The notes beneath the pieces were generated by a model, which saw only the letters and a program-made list of their open reading frames with translations, had not been told where the DNA came from and made no database searches. Source: an uncultured Methylococcaceae bacterium (GTDB lineage: Bacteria; Pseudomonadota; Gammaproteobacteria; Methylococcales; Methylococcaceae). From it: 35,814 bases of DNA. Shown here one piece after another: positions 16,851 through 24,628 of the stretch (position 1 is the first letter of the stretch; each line of letters starts with the position of its first letter). The position numbers were made by a program, and so were the translations under genes. Location of the stretch: positions 1 through 35,814 of the forward strand of contig CAIODU010000102.1 of NCBI GenBank assembly GCA_903857165.1, given 5' to 3'.

Positions 16851-17617
16851 TTCATCCGACAGCAATCATCGACCCTTCGGCCGAGTTGGCGGATGACGTG
16901 TGCGTTGGACCATTCAGCTTGGTTGGGCCTAGTGTTCAAATCGACACTGGCACGACCTTGGGTTCCCATGTAGTCATCAAGGGACCGACCTATATCGGTA
17001 AGAATAATCGGATTTTCCAGTTCACCTCGCTGGGTGAAGACACTCAGGACATGAAATATAGCGGTGAGCCAACCCGCCTAGAAATAGGGGATCGCAATAT
17101 TATCCGTGAATATTGCACGATTCACCGGGGTACCGTACAGGATAAATCGCTCACCAAGCTTGGCAGCGACAACCTATTGATGGCCTATACCCATGTCGCC
17201 CACGACTGTGTGGTCGGCGATCACATCATCATGGCCAACGCCGCTTCCATTGCGGGGCATGTACTCGTTGAAGATTCTGCCATACTGGGCGGTTTCACCT
17301 TGGTCCATCAGTTTTGCAAGATCGGAAAATACAGCTTTTCCGCGATGGGAAGCATCATATCAAGGGATATACCCCCTTATGTGCTGGTCGGCGGACAGCC
17401 TACCAAACCCCACGGCATCAACGCGGTCGGCTTGGAAAGGCAGGGGTTCAGTCAGGATGCGATCCGCCAGATCAAAAAAGCCTACAAGATTGTCTATAAA
17501 TCCGGCCTGAAACTGGAAGCCGCCATTGAGGCTTTGGAAGAGATGGTCGAGGAGACACCGGAGGTCGAGTGCCTGGTCAATTTCCTCAAACAAACCCAAC
17601 GCAGTATTTTGCGGTGA
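16847..17617 (+). CDS. lpxA: UDP-N-acetylglucosamine acyltransferase LpxA
   Basis: LpxA adds a 3-hydroxyacyl chain to UDP-GlcNAc in the first step of lipid A synthesis. The 256-residue protein has a left-handed parallel beta-helix built of hexapeptide repeats, then a helical C-terminal domain from about residue 185. The catalytic His119 is in [11 protein letters not shown], and the GxHxxI-like repeats [15 protein letters not shown] follow. The TTG at 16847 gives the standard N-terminus (M-I-H-P-T-A-I-I-D), overlaps the fabZ stop (TTGA) and has GGAG about eight bases upstream. A longer frame starting inside fabZ is not needed. The usual next gene lpxB is missing; rnhB follows directly. Confidence 0.96.
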   Translation: MIHPTAIIDPSAELADDVCVGPFSLVGPSVQIDTGTTLGSHVVIKGPTYIGKNNRIFQFTSLGEDTQDMKYSGEPTRLEIGDRNIIREYCTIHRGTVQDKSLTKLGSDNLLMAYTHVAHDCVVGDHIIMANAASIAGHVLVEDSAILGGFTLVHQFCKIGKYSFSAMGSIISRDIPPYVLVGGQPTKPHGINAVGLERQGFSQDAIRQIKKAYKIVYKSGLKLEAAIEALEEMVEETPEVECLVNFLKQTQRSILR

Positions 17618-17635
17618 GAGCGGTGGATTCCGCCC

Positions 17636-18223
17636 GTGTCTTCATGCAATAGCCGACTTACTGCCGGCATAGACGAAGTGGGGAGGGGCTGCCTGGCGGG
17701 TGCGGTGGTTGCGGCTATTGTGATATTGGATCCAGACGCTAGGATTGACGGCATTACCGACTCAAAGAAACTGACCCCGAGACGGCGCGAAGACTTGGCC
17801 CGGCAGATAAAGGACAGGTCTGTGGCGTGGGCCATAGGACGGGCCGAACCCGGCGAAATCGACCAGATTAATATTTTGCAAGCTTCGCTGCTGGCAATGT
17901 GCAGGGCTTATGATGCCTTGGCGGTTAGGCCGGAGTGGGTAAACGTGGACGGCAACCGATTTCCCCATCTGCCCTGCAATGGAGAAGCCATTGTGGGCGG
18001 CGATTTGAGCATCCCCGAAATATCAGCGGCATCCATACTGGCCAAGGTTTGGCGTGATGCGGAAATGGAAATTCTGGATGCGCTTTATCCCGGCTATGGC
18101 TTTGCCATGCACAAGGGTTATCCCACGCCTTCACACAAAGCGAAACTCATTGAGTTGGGGGTGACACCCATGCATAGGCGTACTTTTGCCCCGGTATCCA
18201 AACTTTTATCCATCATCGACTAA
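17636..18223 (+). CDS. rnhB: Ribonuclease HII
   Basis: RNase HII nicks DNA 5' of single embedded ribonucleotides and degrades RNA-DNA hybrids. The 195-residue protein has the active-site segment GIDEVGRG (Asp13, Glu14), [12 protein letters not shown] near 41-52, Asp105 in VNVDGN and Asp123 in [18 protein letters not shown]. Length is normal. The GTG at 17636 begins 18 bases after the lpxA stop; no ATG alternative precedes the catalytic motif. Association of rnhB with the lpx cluster is conserved in many Gram-negative bacteria. Confidence 0.96.
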   Translation: MSSCNSRLTAGIDEVGRGCLAGAVVAAIVILDPDARIDGITDSKKLTPRRREDLARQIKDRSVAWAIGRAEPGEIDQINILQASLLAMCRAYDALAVRPEWVNVDGNRFPHLPCNGEAIVGGDLSIPEISAASILAKVWRDAEMEILDALYPGYGFAMHKGYPTPSHKAKLIELGVTPMHRRTFAPVSKLLSIID

Positions 18224-18238
18224 TTCACATCGCACTCT

Positions 18239-18871
18239 ATGCAAATTCTAGCCATCAGCATTTCCGAGGTAAGGCGTATCGAATATCAAGGTCGCGAGAC
18301 TTTGACTGGCATATGCAAGCAAAATATCGACGGTCCCGTCAGTGTAACCAAGGATGGCATGGAGGGCGACTGCCAAGCCGACCATGGAAACCACGGCGGC
18401 ATTGACAAGGCGGTCTACGCCTATGCAGTGGAAAATTACCGCTTCTGGGAACAGGAACTTGGCAAACAACTTCCCTACGGCCAGTTCGGTGAAAACCTGG
18501 CGGTTAGCGGCATGGTGGACGACCTTGTCCATGTCGGCGACATATTCAAAATCGGCCCGGTGGAAGTCCAGGTCACTCAACCGCGTGTGCCTTGTTTCAA
18601 GCTGGGCATGAGGATGGAGGATGCCGGGTTCGTCCGGCGCTTCCACCATTCGGGGCGGGTTGGATTTTACCTTCGTGTACTCAAGGAAGGCAGGCTTAGT
18701 CCGGGTGACACAATCGAACGGCTCCATGCCGATGCCGGCCAATTGAGCATACGCGATGCCATGCTCGCGCTCGACAAAAACCCCCGCCAGCAAGAAATCA
18801 TCAGCCTCTCACTGACAATCCCTGCCTTGTCCCAAGCTTGGCGGGAAAGTCTAATGAAGAAACAGAGATGA
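18239..18871 (+). CDS. MOSC-domain protein (YiiM-like)
   Basis: MOSC domains belong to the molybdenum-cofactor sulfurase C-terminal superfamily; YiiM-type proteins help detoxify N-hydroxylated compounds with a bound molybdenum cofactor. The 210-residue sequence shows GDCQADHGNHGGIDKAVYAY at 43-62, FGENLAV near 83-89 and the conserved Cys119 in QPRVPCFKLGMR that would ligate molybdenum. A short C-terminal helical extension (LSIRDAMLALDKNPRQQEI) is typical of the YiiM branch. It lies 15 bases after rnhB and overlaps nadC by four bases. moeA and mobB elsewhere in the window show that the organism makes the cofactor. The substrate is unknown. Confidence 0.88.
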   Translation: MQILAISISEVRRIEYQGRETLTGICKQNIDGPVSVTKDGMEGDCQADHGNHGGIDKAVYAYAVENYRFWEQELGKQLPYGQFGENLAVSGMVDDLVHVGDIFKIGPVEVQVTQPRVPCFKLGMRMEDAGFVRRFHHSGRVGFYLRVLKEGRLSPGDTIERLHADAGQLSIRDAMLALDKNPRQQEIISLSLTIPALSQAWRESLMKKQR

Positions 18872-19716
18872 ATCCAGCCATTCCCGCGGCACCGGTCGAT
18901 GCGCAAGAAATTGCCCGAATTATTCAAGAGGATTTGGGTTCGGGAGACCTTACCGCGTTAATTGTCCCGGAGTCGGCGCAGGCCGAGGCCAGCGTAATCA
19001 CCCGCGAAGACATGGTGCTCTGCGGTCGCGCGTGGTTTGACGCAGTGTTTGCCCAGATCAACCCCGCAGTGTGCATTGCCTGGTTTGCCGAAGAAGGGGC
19101 AGAGGTGGCTGCTGGCGGGTTGTTATGCACACTAGTCGGGCCAGCCCGGGCGCTGTTGACTGGGGAGCGCACGGCGTTGAACCTGCTGCAAACGCTCTCG
19201 GCGACCGCCACCCTGTCGCATGCCTACGCTCGTGCAGCGGCAGGCACCGGTCTTACCGTGCTGGATACACGCAAAACTATTCCTGGCCTGCGTCTGGCCG
19301 AGAAATACGCAGTACGCTGCGGAGGCTGTGCCAATCATCGTTTTGGCCTGTATGACGGCATCCTCATCAAGGAAAACCATATCTTCGCGGCGGGTTCGAT
19401 TGCCATGGCCGTCCGCAAGGCGCAGGCATTGAAGGCGAATGTTCCGATAGAAGTGGAAGTGGAAAGCTTGGACGAGTTGAGCCAAGCGCTAGAAGCCGAC
19501 GCCAACCGCATTTTGCTGGACAATTTTACCCTAGTCATGATGCGCGATGCGGTGAAACTGAACGCGGGCAGGGCCAAGCTGGAAGTGTCCGGCAATGTCG
19601 GCTTGGACAATATTAAAGACATCGCCGCCACTGGCGTGGATTATGTCTCCGTCGGCGCACTGACCAAGAATGTGCGGGCGATTGATTTGTCGATGAGAAT
19701 AACGCTAACAAAATAA
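18868..19716 (+). CDS. nadC: Nicotinate-nucleotide pyrophosphorylase (quinolinate phosphoribosyltransferase)
   Basis: NadC converts quinolinate and PRPP to nicotinate mononucleotide in de novo NAD synthesis. The 282-residue protein has the substrate-binding segments TRKT at 134-137, LRLAEKYAVRCGG at 141-153, HR at 157-158 and Lys168 in ILIKENHI. The barrel segment VEVEVESLDE and the phosphate-binding end VDYVSVGALTK are also present. The ATG at 18868 overlaps the stop of the MOSC gene (ATGA), and about 30 upstream in-frame codons lie inside that gene, so the later start is preferred. No nadA or nadB is present in the window. Confidence 0.95.
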   Translation: MNPAIPAAPVDAQEIARIIQEDLGSGDLTALIVPESAQAEASVITREDMVLCGRAWFDAVFAQINPAVCIAWFAEEGAEVAAGGLLCTLVGPARALLTGERTALNLLQTLSATATLSHAYARAAAGTGLTVLDTRKTIPGLRLAEKYAVRCGGCANHRFGLYDGILIKENHIFAAGSIAMAVRKAQALKANVPIEVEVESLDELSQALEADANRILLDNFTLVMMRDAVKLNAGRAKLEVSGNVGLDNIKDIAATGVDYVSVGALTKNVRAIDLSMRITLTK

Positions 19717-19796
19717 CCTAATCCCCGTGAGTCGGACGCAAAAAATCGCGCACGGCACAAGGGCTTATTCCAGCCAACCGTCGCCACGAGGCTATT

Positions 19797-20484
19797 ATGA
19801 GTGGAATATTTATCAGTTATTCGCGGCTTGATCGCGAATTTGTCGATCGACTAATTGAAGCGTTGGAGCAGAGAGGCTTCGATATATGGGTGGATCGGAA
19901 AGACATCGGGGGGGGGAACCGATTGGCGTGCGGCGATCAGCCAAGCGATTCGCACCTGCCCCGCTTTTCTCGTCGTATTGTCGCCCAACTCGTCTGACTC
20001 GAAGAAAGTAGTCCAGGAGTTGTCTCTAGCCGACCAGCACGGGTGCCAAATCATCCCACTCATGGCCGAAACCTGCGACATAACTGCCGATATGGATTTG
20101 CAGGTGTCCACGTTGCAAAGAATCGATTTTACTCAATGCTCCTTCGACGAAGCATTAAACGAAATCGAATCGGCCTTGACGGAAAAGAAATTGGCCCGCT
20201 CAGTGTCTGCCACTAAAACCAACAAGATCAAGAATCAACCACCCCCGCCACCTTCCCTCGCGTCTTTGCTTCCTGGTCACTGGCAGATTCAAATTGCCAA
20301 TCCGATGACCGGCATGATGGGTCAGATGACCATAGAGCTTAACCACAATGGTACCTTTCAAGGACAACTTTTCGCCCCTACGGGGCAAACCGCCGTTCAG
20401 GGGATGTGGCAGATTACACCTCTTAACCAACTTGTATTTCAGGGCCAACAGACCAATGGCTTTCAAACCAACACTCCGCCTTAG
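19797..20484 (+). pseudogene. TIR-domain protein with C-terminal beta-rich domain, frame interrupted at a nine-G tract
   Basis: The first frame (ATG at 19797) encodes FISYSRLDREFVDRLIEAL and FDIWVDRKDIGGG, then runs into a stop at 19995-19997. The neighbouring frame continues the same domain with TDWRAAISQAIRTCPAFLVVLSPN and VVQELSLADQ. The switch point is a run of nine G at 19908-19916; with eight G the protein would be an intact 228 residues. TIR domains of this kind hydrolyse NAD+ or make signalling nucleotides, and the catalytic Glu would be residue 74. After a proline-rich linker (about 147-153) comes a beta-rich tail (GHWQIQIANPMTG, FQGQLFAPTGQTAVQGMWQI). The stop codon overlaps the ribosome-binding site of the next gene. 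Phase variation, true inactivation or a sequencing error are all possible. Confidence 0.85.
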
Positions 20485-20493
20485 GAATTAACC

Positions 20494-21336
20494 ATGCGTT
20501 TTCTGGACGTTAAAACCGACTATGCCTTCAAGAAAGTTTTCGGCAGTGCCGAGAGCAAGCCGATCCTCATCAGTTTTCTCAACGCCCTGATTGGCTTTCC
20601 CGAGGGTCGTGAAGTGACCGATCTCACCATCGTCGATCCCTATCAAATCCCCATGCTGCAAGGCATGAAGGATACTTATGTGGATGTCAAAGCCACGCTG
20701 GCCGATGGAGGGCAAGTCATCGTCGAAATGCAGGTGCTCAACGTCAAGGGCTTCGAGCAGCGCATCCTGTACAACGCCGCCAAGAGTTATTCCCGGCAAC
20801 TGCGCGAAGGCGAGGACTATACCCTGCTGAACCCAGTCATCGCCTTGACCCTGACCGACTTCACGCTGTTCGAGACGGATGCGCTGTGCAGCCGTTTCCT
20901 GTTGCTGGAAAAGGAGCGATTCATTCAATACCGGGACGATATCGAACTGATCTTTTTCGAACTGCCGAAATTCACCAAGGATGAAGCGCAACTGGTGACG
21001 ATCCAAGACAAATGGCTGTACTTTGTCAAAAATGCCGGGCGTTTGAACCTAGTTCCAAAAGCGCTGGACGAAGTGCCCATCCGGGAAGCGTTCGCAATTG
21101 CCAACACCGCAGCATTGTCGCGGGAGGAATTGGAACAGCAGGAACGGCGACATGATTTCATCCGCTTGCAACGCGGTGCGCAGGCAAAGGCATTCGAGGA
21201 TGGGCAAGCTGCGGGCGAGGCTAAAGTGATACTGGCCGTGGCGCGAAATCTGTTGCCGATGCTGGACGATGAGGCCATCACCGCCGCCACCGGTTTGTCT
21301 TTGGAAACGGTGGAGAGGTTGCGGACGGGTGGGTAG
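20494..21336 (+). CDS. Rpn-family recombination-promoting nuclease / putative transposase (PD-(D/E)XK)
   Basis: Members of this family (TIGR01784, PDDEXK_2) are PD-(D/E)XK endonucleases related to RpnA-E, which promote RecA-independent recombination in E. coli. The 280-residue protein opens with the family signature DVKTDYAFKKVFG. It has the catalytic residues Asp64 and Glu78-x-Gln80 in VDVKATLADGGQVIVEMQV, then LYNAAKSYSRQL and the central block LNPVIALTLTDFTLF. The C-terminal part (DGQAAGEAKVILAVARNLLPMLDDEAITAATGLSLETVERLR) resembles a short helix-turn-helix. It starts ten bases after the TIR stop, with AGGA eight bases before the ATG, so the two genes may be cotranscribed. Its stop codon lies inside a repeat. 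Confidence 0.9.
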   Translation: MRFLDVKTDYAFKKVFGSAESKPILISFLNALIGFPEGREVTDLTIVDPYQIPMLQGMKDTYVDVKATLADGGQVIVEMQVLNVKGFEQRILYNAAKSYSRQLREGEDYTLLNPVIALTLTDFTLFETDALCSRFLLLEKERFIQYRDDIELIFFELPKFTKDEAQLVTIQDKWLYFVKNAGRLNLVPKALDEVPIREAFAIANTAALSREELEQQERRHDFIRLQRGAQAKAFEDGQAAGEAKVILAVARNLLPMLDDEAITAATGLSLETVERLRTGG

Positions 21337-21406
21337 GATGTTTTGAGTTACGAAGCGCATCAACCGGCAATGTGGGTGATGAGCATCCTTCGGCAGCACA
21401 TCCTAC
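21333..21406. repeat. Palindrome-ended repeat (GTAGGATG ... CATCCTAC)
   Basis: The element has inverted ends GTAGGATG at 21333-21340 and CATCCTAC at 21399-21406, with a partly self-complementary interior (GCGCATCA / TGATGAGC). The Rpn stop codon is inside the left end. It separates the plus-strand TIR-Rpn pair from the minus-strand restriction-modification gene and could serve as a bidirectional transcription stop. Confidence 0.6.
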
Positions 21407-21745
21407 ATCCCTAAATTAAGCTTCAGCAAGCGTTTGAGGATTTCTTCATCCGGCCATTCCGGGGTGTAGTCTGTCCAGCCATAGGCAACGGCGACGGCCT
21501 TGTCCAGCGTCTTGTGGGCGTTGTCCAGCCAGCTTGGGCGTTGGTTGTAGAGGTTGGTCAGGGTGCGCTTTTTCAACTCCGCCTCATGACCGGGCTTGGC
21601 GACGGGGCGGGGCGGGAAACCGGCGGCTTTTTCCTCTTCGGTTTGCTCCCAGTCCACCCAGTCTTTTGGATTGAGCCAGTTTTCCCGGTAGGTGTTCAAG
21701 GCTTTGGCGGCTTCGGCAATGGCGGGAAAGCGGGTGTCCGGGTCA
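21403..21745 (-). pseudogene. MmeI-type enzyme, detached C-terminal fragment
   Basis: The minus-strand frame contains FPAIAEAAKALNTYRENWLNPKDW, ELKKRTLTNLYNQRPSWLDNAH and DKAVAVAYGWTDYTPEWPDEEILKRLLKLN. This is the conserved end of MmeI-like DNA methyltransferases. It continues the larger gene at 21885-24593, but in a different frame and separated from it by inserted repeat sequence. The open frame upstream (to 21870) is translated from the repeat and is not native, so I place the gene-derived part at about 21403-21745. There is no plausible independent start, so it is a relic unless made by some recoding. Confidence 0.85.
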
Positions 21746-21763
21746 AAATCCCCCCTCAATACC

Positions 21764-21894
21764 GTTGAATTAAGGTTTTCTTCGTCGTTCCGGCAGGGAG
21801 CGCCGGAACCTAGGCTCCATGGATGGCGCGGACTGGCTGCTTCCCTGCAATCTGGATTCCGGCGGTCCATGCCGGAATGACGGCCTATTTCAAC
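21764..21894. repeat. Interspersed GC-rich inverted repeat, copy 1 (inside the MmeI-type gene)
   Basis: The core 21783-21883 begins CGTCGTTCCGG and ends CCGGAATGACGG, an inverted pair. It is about four-fifths identical, in the same orientation, to 26913-27015. GTTGAA at 21764-21769 and TTCAAC at 21889-21894 flank it as an outer inverted pair. It interrupts the 3' part of the MmeI-type gene, so it moved or was placed after that gene arose. It contains no coding sequence. Confidence 0.85.
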
Positions 21895-24593
21895 AGCATT
21901 GAAATCCCCCTGCCCCCCTTTGAAAAAGGGGGGTTGGGGGGGATTTCCTGGGCAGGGCCGGGGAGCAAGACCCCTTCGGGAAAGGGGAAGGTTTCAAAGG
22001 TCGTGGTGGGGGTGTAGCGCGGGTCATTTCCGACTCCCATCCAAGTACATTTCCCTAATGCCCATAGCTCGTGGAATCGTGATTGTAGGATGCCGAAAGT
22101 AACATTGTTGGAACGGGCGACGACAATCAGCATTTTGTCGGGTAGAACGGTCGCGGGGATTTGAATGAATATCCTGTGCTTGGAAACATGGGCAGTGGCA
22201 ATGTAGCGCGGTAATCCCTTAAGTTTACTCCGCATTTCCGGCCTTGGCCTACCATGCCTCCACCAGTTTACTCTGACTATTTTGTCACCATTGGTTTCAC
22301 GTTCGGGCTTGACATGTCCCACCACATAGTCAAAAGGAACTTCATAAAACATGGCTTCGTCTTCGGGCATGTCCGTGCCGAAGTCGATAATCCACCCGTC
22401 ACGCGGGCGGCGGGTCAGGTCCAAGCCGTTCCAGCTTGGCTTGACGACATCGCTGTTCGGCTTTCCGTTGATGTTTTGGCATTTCAGCCAAGAGCGGGCC
22501 AATTCGCCGGGAATGTCGAACGCCCCAATTTTCTGCGAGCCTTGGAATGACACGCCTTGATTTTCCGCAAGCGTCTTGGCCTGGTTTAAATCAAGGCTCC
22601 CTGTACTGCTTCCCTTGGCCGTCAAATCCGCATAAATCTCCCCAACCGGCTTCCCGTCCAGCATCACCGGCAAGCCCTCACCCCACTTGGCAAAACAGAT
22701 CAGCGACACCCGCACCGCCGCGCCCGTGTGGTCCCACCACGGCAAGTCGCCCCAGGCGTCGAAGATGGCGAGGTTGGCCGTCGGGGGCGAAGTTAAAAGT
22801 AGGTTTTCATCACCAGCGAGACCACGCCCGCCAGCAATATGCCTATCATCCGAAAGAATCCGTTCCAAGACTTTTCTGTTCGCCCCGCCGCGTATGCTGT
22901 TGGTCGCCACCAGCCCGGCCCGCTGCGCCTTGCCTGTTTCAATCTGCGCCCGTGCCTTCTCAAACCAGTAAGTCACCAAATCCGCCCCGCCCGGTACGCG
23001 GTTTTTGAACACGGCCCAGAGTTTGCCTTGGTAGGTTTCGCCCAATTCCCGGAGCAATTTGGACCCGCCCAAAAACGGCGGGTTGCCGATGATTACATCG
23101 GCTTTGGGCCATTGGGCTTCCGTGGTAGGTAGGGCGGCATTCACGCCACCTTGCCTAGCGCCTAGGTCGGATGAATCCGGCCCCACACTACCAATCAAGG
23201 CATCGCGGTTTTCGATGGTTTCCAGCGGTTTCAAGATGGGGTTGCGGTTCAATTCATAGCCATTCTTGCGCATCCATTGAATTTCACCTATCCAGACGGT
23301 GACGCGGGCGAGTTCGGCGGCATAGGGTTCGATTTCCAGCCCCAGCACATTGGACGGTGACACTTCGATGCCGATTTGCCGTTGCAGCCCCATGATCTCC
23401 GCATCGGTGTTGGCTTGCTTCTCCAAGTCCTTCAGCGTCTTCAAGGCCAGATAGAGGAAGTTGCCGGATCCGCAAGCCGGGTCAAGTACGCGGAAATTTT
23501 TAAGCCGTTCCAGATGGGTTTTGAAAAGGGCATCGGCTTCGTTATATTTTTTGGTGCGTTCGCCTTTGCCTTTGTCTTTGGCCCTCCTGCCCATGAGGGT
23601 GGCTATTTCGGCTTTTGCGGCTTCCCATTCCAACCTGAGCGGAATGGTGATCACCGGGTCAATCAGCCGCATGATGGTTATTGCGTCCGTGAAGTGCGCA
23701 CCCAATTGGCTCCGCTTTGCGGGGTTCAGGCCGCGCTCGAATAGTGTGCCGAAAATGGCCGGTTCGATGGCCCGCCAATCCATCTCAGCGGCGGCGGTCG
23801 CCAGTGTGGTGAGGTCGGACTTATCCATCGACGGGACGGCAATGGTGTTGAACAGGCCACCGTTGAAGTGGGCGATGGCATGGTCGCCATAATCGCCGCC
23901 TTTGCGCATGGCCTTGAACAATTCGGCCAGCCGGCCACCTGCCCGCGCCGAATCAGTACCCGCATGTTGCAACAAATGGGTAAAAACATTGCCGGGCAGC
24001 AAGCCTTCATCCTCGGCATACATGCAAAATAGGCATTGGATCAGGAAATGGGCCACACCCTTTGGCTCTAGGCCACGACCGCCCATGGCTTCGGCGAGGT
24101 CGGCGAAGGTGCCGGCGGCTTCCTCGGTGATGGCGGCGGTGGATTTGAGCGGCCTAAGCTTTTCCGTGTCGGTGAACAGCCAGCGCAGGGTTTGCAGGTT
24201 TTCCACGAGGCCGATGTCCTGCAACCATATTGTGCGCGGTTCGTCCGGGTAGCCATTGAAAACGGTATGGATTTCGATGCGCTCCCGGTCGCACACCACC
24301 AACAACGGCGGGCTTTCCAGATTGTGGGCATAGTCGGTGAGTTGCTTTAAGGCCAATTTCAAGTCCCGACCTGGTTTTTTGTTTTCCCAGCCGAAGCAAC
24401 CCTTTTTCCACACGTCGGCCCAGCCGTCGCCGCCGCTGGCCTTTTTTGCGCCGTACTCAAATTGGTATTCGCCGGGTTGACGGGGCTTTTCGACACCCAA
24501 CAGGTCGCAGAGGTCGTCAAAGTGCGCTTGCGCCCCTGCGCGTTCGGTGAGGTCGTTATTTTGCCAGCGAGCGATAAATTCTTGAGAGGTCAT
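21885..24593 (-). CDS. MmeI-type fused restriction endonuclease-DNA methyltransferase, C-terminus disrupted
   Basis: This family (type IIL/IIG) joins nuclease, adenine methyltransferase and target recognition in one chain. From the ATG at 24593 the sequence shows the MmeI-type nuclease motif D60-x9-E70-x-K72 (DVWKKGCFGWENK). A helical linker with FLIQCLFCMYAEDEGLLP follows, then methyltransferase motif I DPACGSGNF at 371-379, motif IV NPPF at 504-507 and a target-recognition region after about 700. The native sequence ends near FETFPFPEG; the last 28 codons or so read through an inserted repeat to a stop. The true C-terminal segment lies further on at 21403-21745 in another frame. The catalytic parts are intact, so some activity is possible, but the loss of the end of the recognition domain makes a functional enzyme doubtful. 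An upstream extension of the frame into uvrD is ignored. Confidence 0.88.
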   Translation of the reverse strand: MTSQEFIARWQNNDLTERAGAQAHFDDLCDLLGVEKPRQPGEYQFEYGAKKASGGDGWADVWKKGCFGWENKKPGRDLKLALKQLTDYAHNLESPPLLVVCDRERIEIHTVFNGYPDEPRTIWLQDIGLVENLQTLRWLFTDTEKLRPLKSTAAITEEAAGTFADLAEAMGGRGLEPKGVAHFLIQCLFCMYAEDEGLLPGNVFTHLLQHAGTDSARAGGRLAELFKAMRKGGDYGDHAIAHFNGGLFNTIAVPSMDKSDLTTLATAAAEMDWRAIEPAIFGTLFERGLNPAKRSQLGAHFTDAITIMRLIDPVITIPLRLEWEAAKAEIATLMGRRAKDKGKGERTKKYNEADALFKTHLERLKNFRVLDPACGSGNFLYLALKTLKDLEKQANTDAEIMGLQRQIGIEVSPSNVLGLEIEPYAAELARVTVWIGEIQWMRKNGYELNRNPILKPLETIENRDALIGSVGPDSSDLGARQGGVNAALPTTEAQWPKADVIIGNPPFLGGSKLLRELGETYQGKLWAVFKNRVPGGADLVTYWFEKARAQIETGKAQRAGLVATNSIRGGANRKVLERILSDDRHIAGGRGLAGDENLLLTSPPTANLAIFDAWGDLPWWDHTGAAVRVSLICFAKWGEGLPVMLDGKPVGEIYADLTAKGSSTGSLDLNQAKTLAENQGVSFQGSQKIGAFDIPGELARSWLKCQNINGKPNSDVVKPSWNGLDLTRRPRDGWIIDFGTDMPEDEAMFYEVPFDYVVGHVKPERETNGDKIVRVNWWRHGRPRPEMRSKLKGLPRYIATAHVSKHRIFIQIPATVLPDKMLIVVARSNNVTFGILQSRFHELWALGKCTWMGVGNDPRYTPTTTFETFPFPEGVLLPGPAQEIPPNPPFSKGGRGISMLLK
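21901..21947. repeat. C/G-run palindrome within the MmeI-type gene
   Basis: Nearly perfect nested inverted repeat: GAAATCCCCC / GGGGGATTTC outside and CCCCCCTTT / AAAGGGGGG inside. This type of palindrome is widespread in bacterial genomes as an interspersed repeat. Here it supplies the foreign C-terminal codons of the preceding methyltransferase frame (PPNPPFSKGG). It adjoins the other repeat at 21764-21894, so the insertion is composite. Confidence 0.8.
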
Positions 24594-24628
24594 GGAGTCC
24601 GTTTTCTTTTCAGTTGCCAATACGCTAG

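Noticed and set aside
21746-21870. N-terminal extension of the MmeI C-terminal fragment to an ATG at 21870
   Set aside because: Those codons are made from the inserted GC-rich repeat, so they are not an authentic start.
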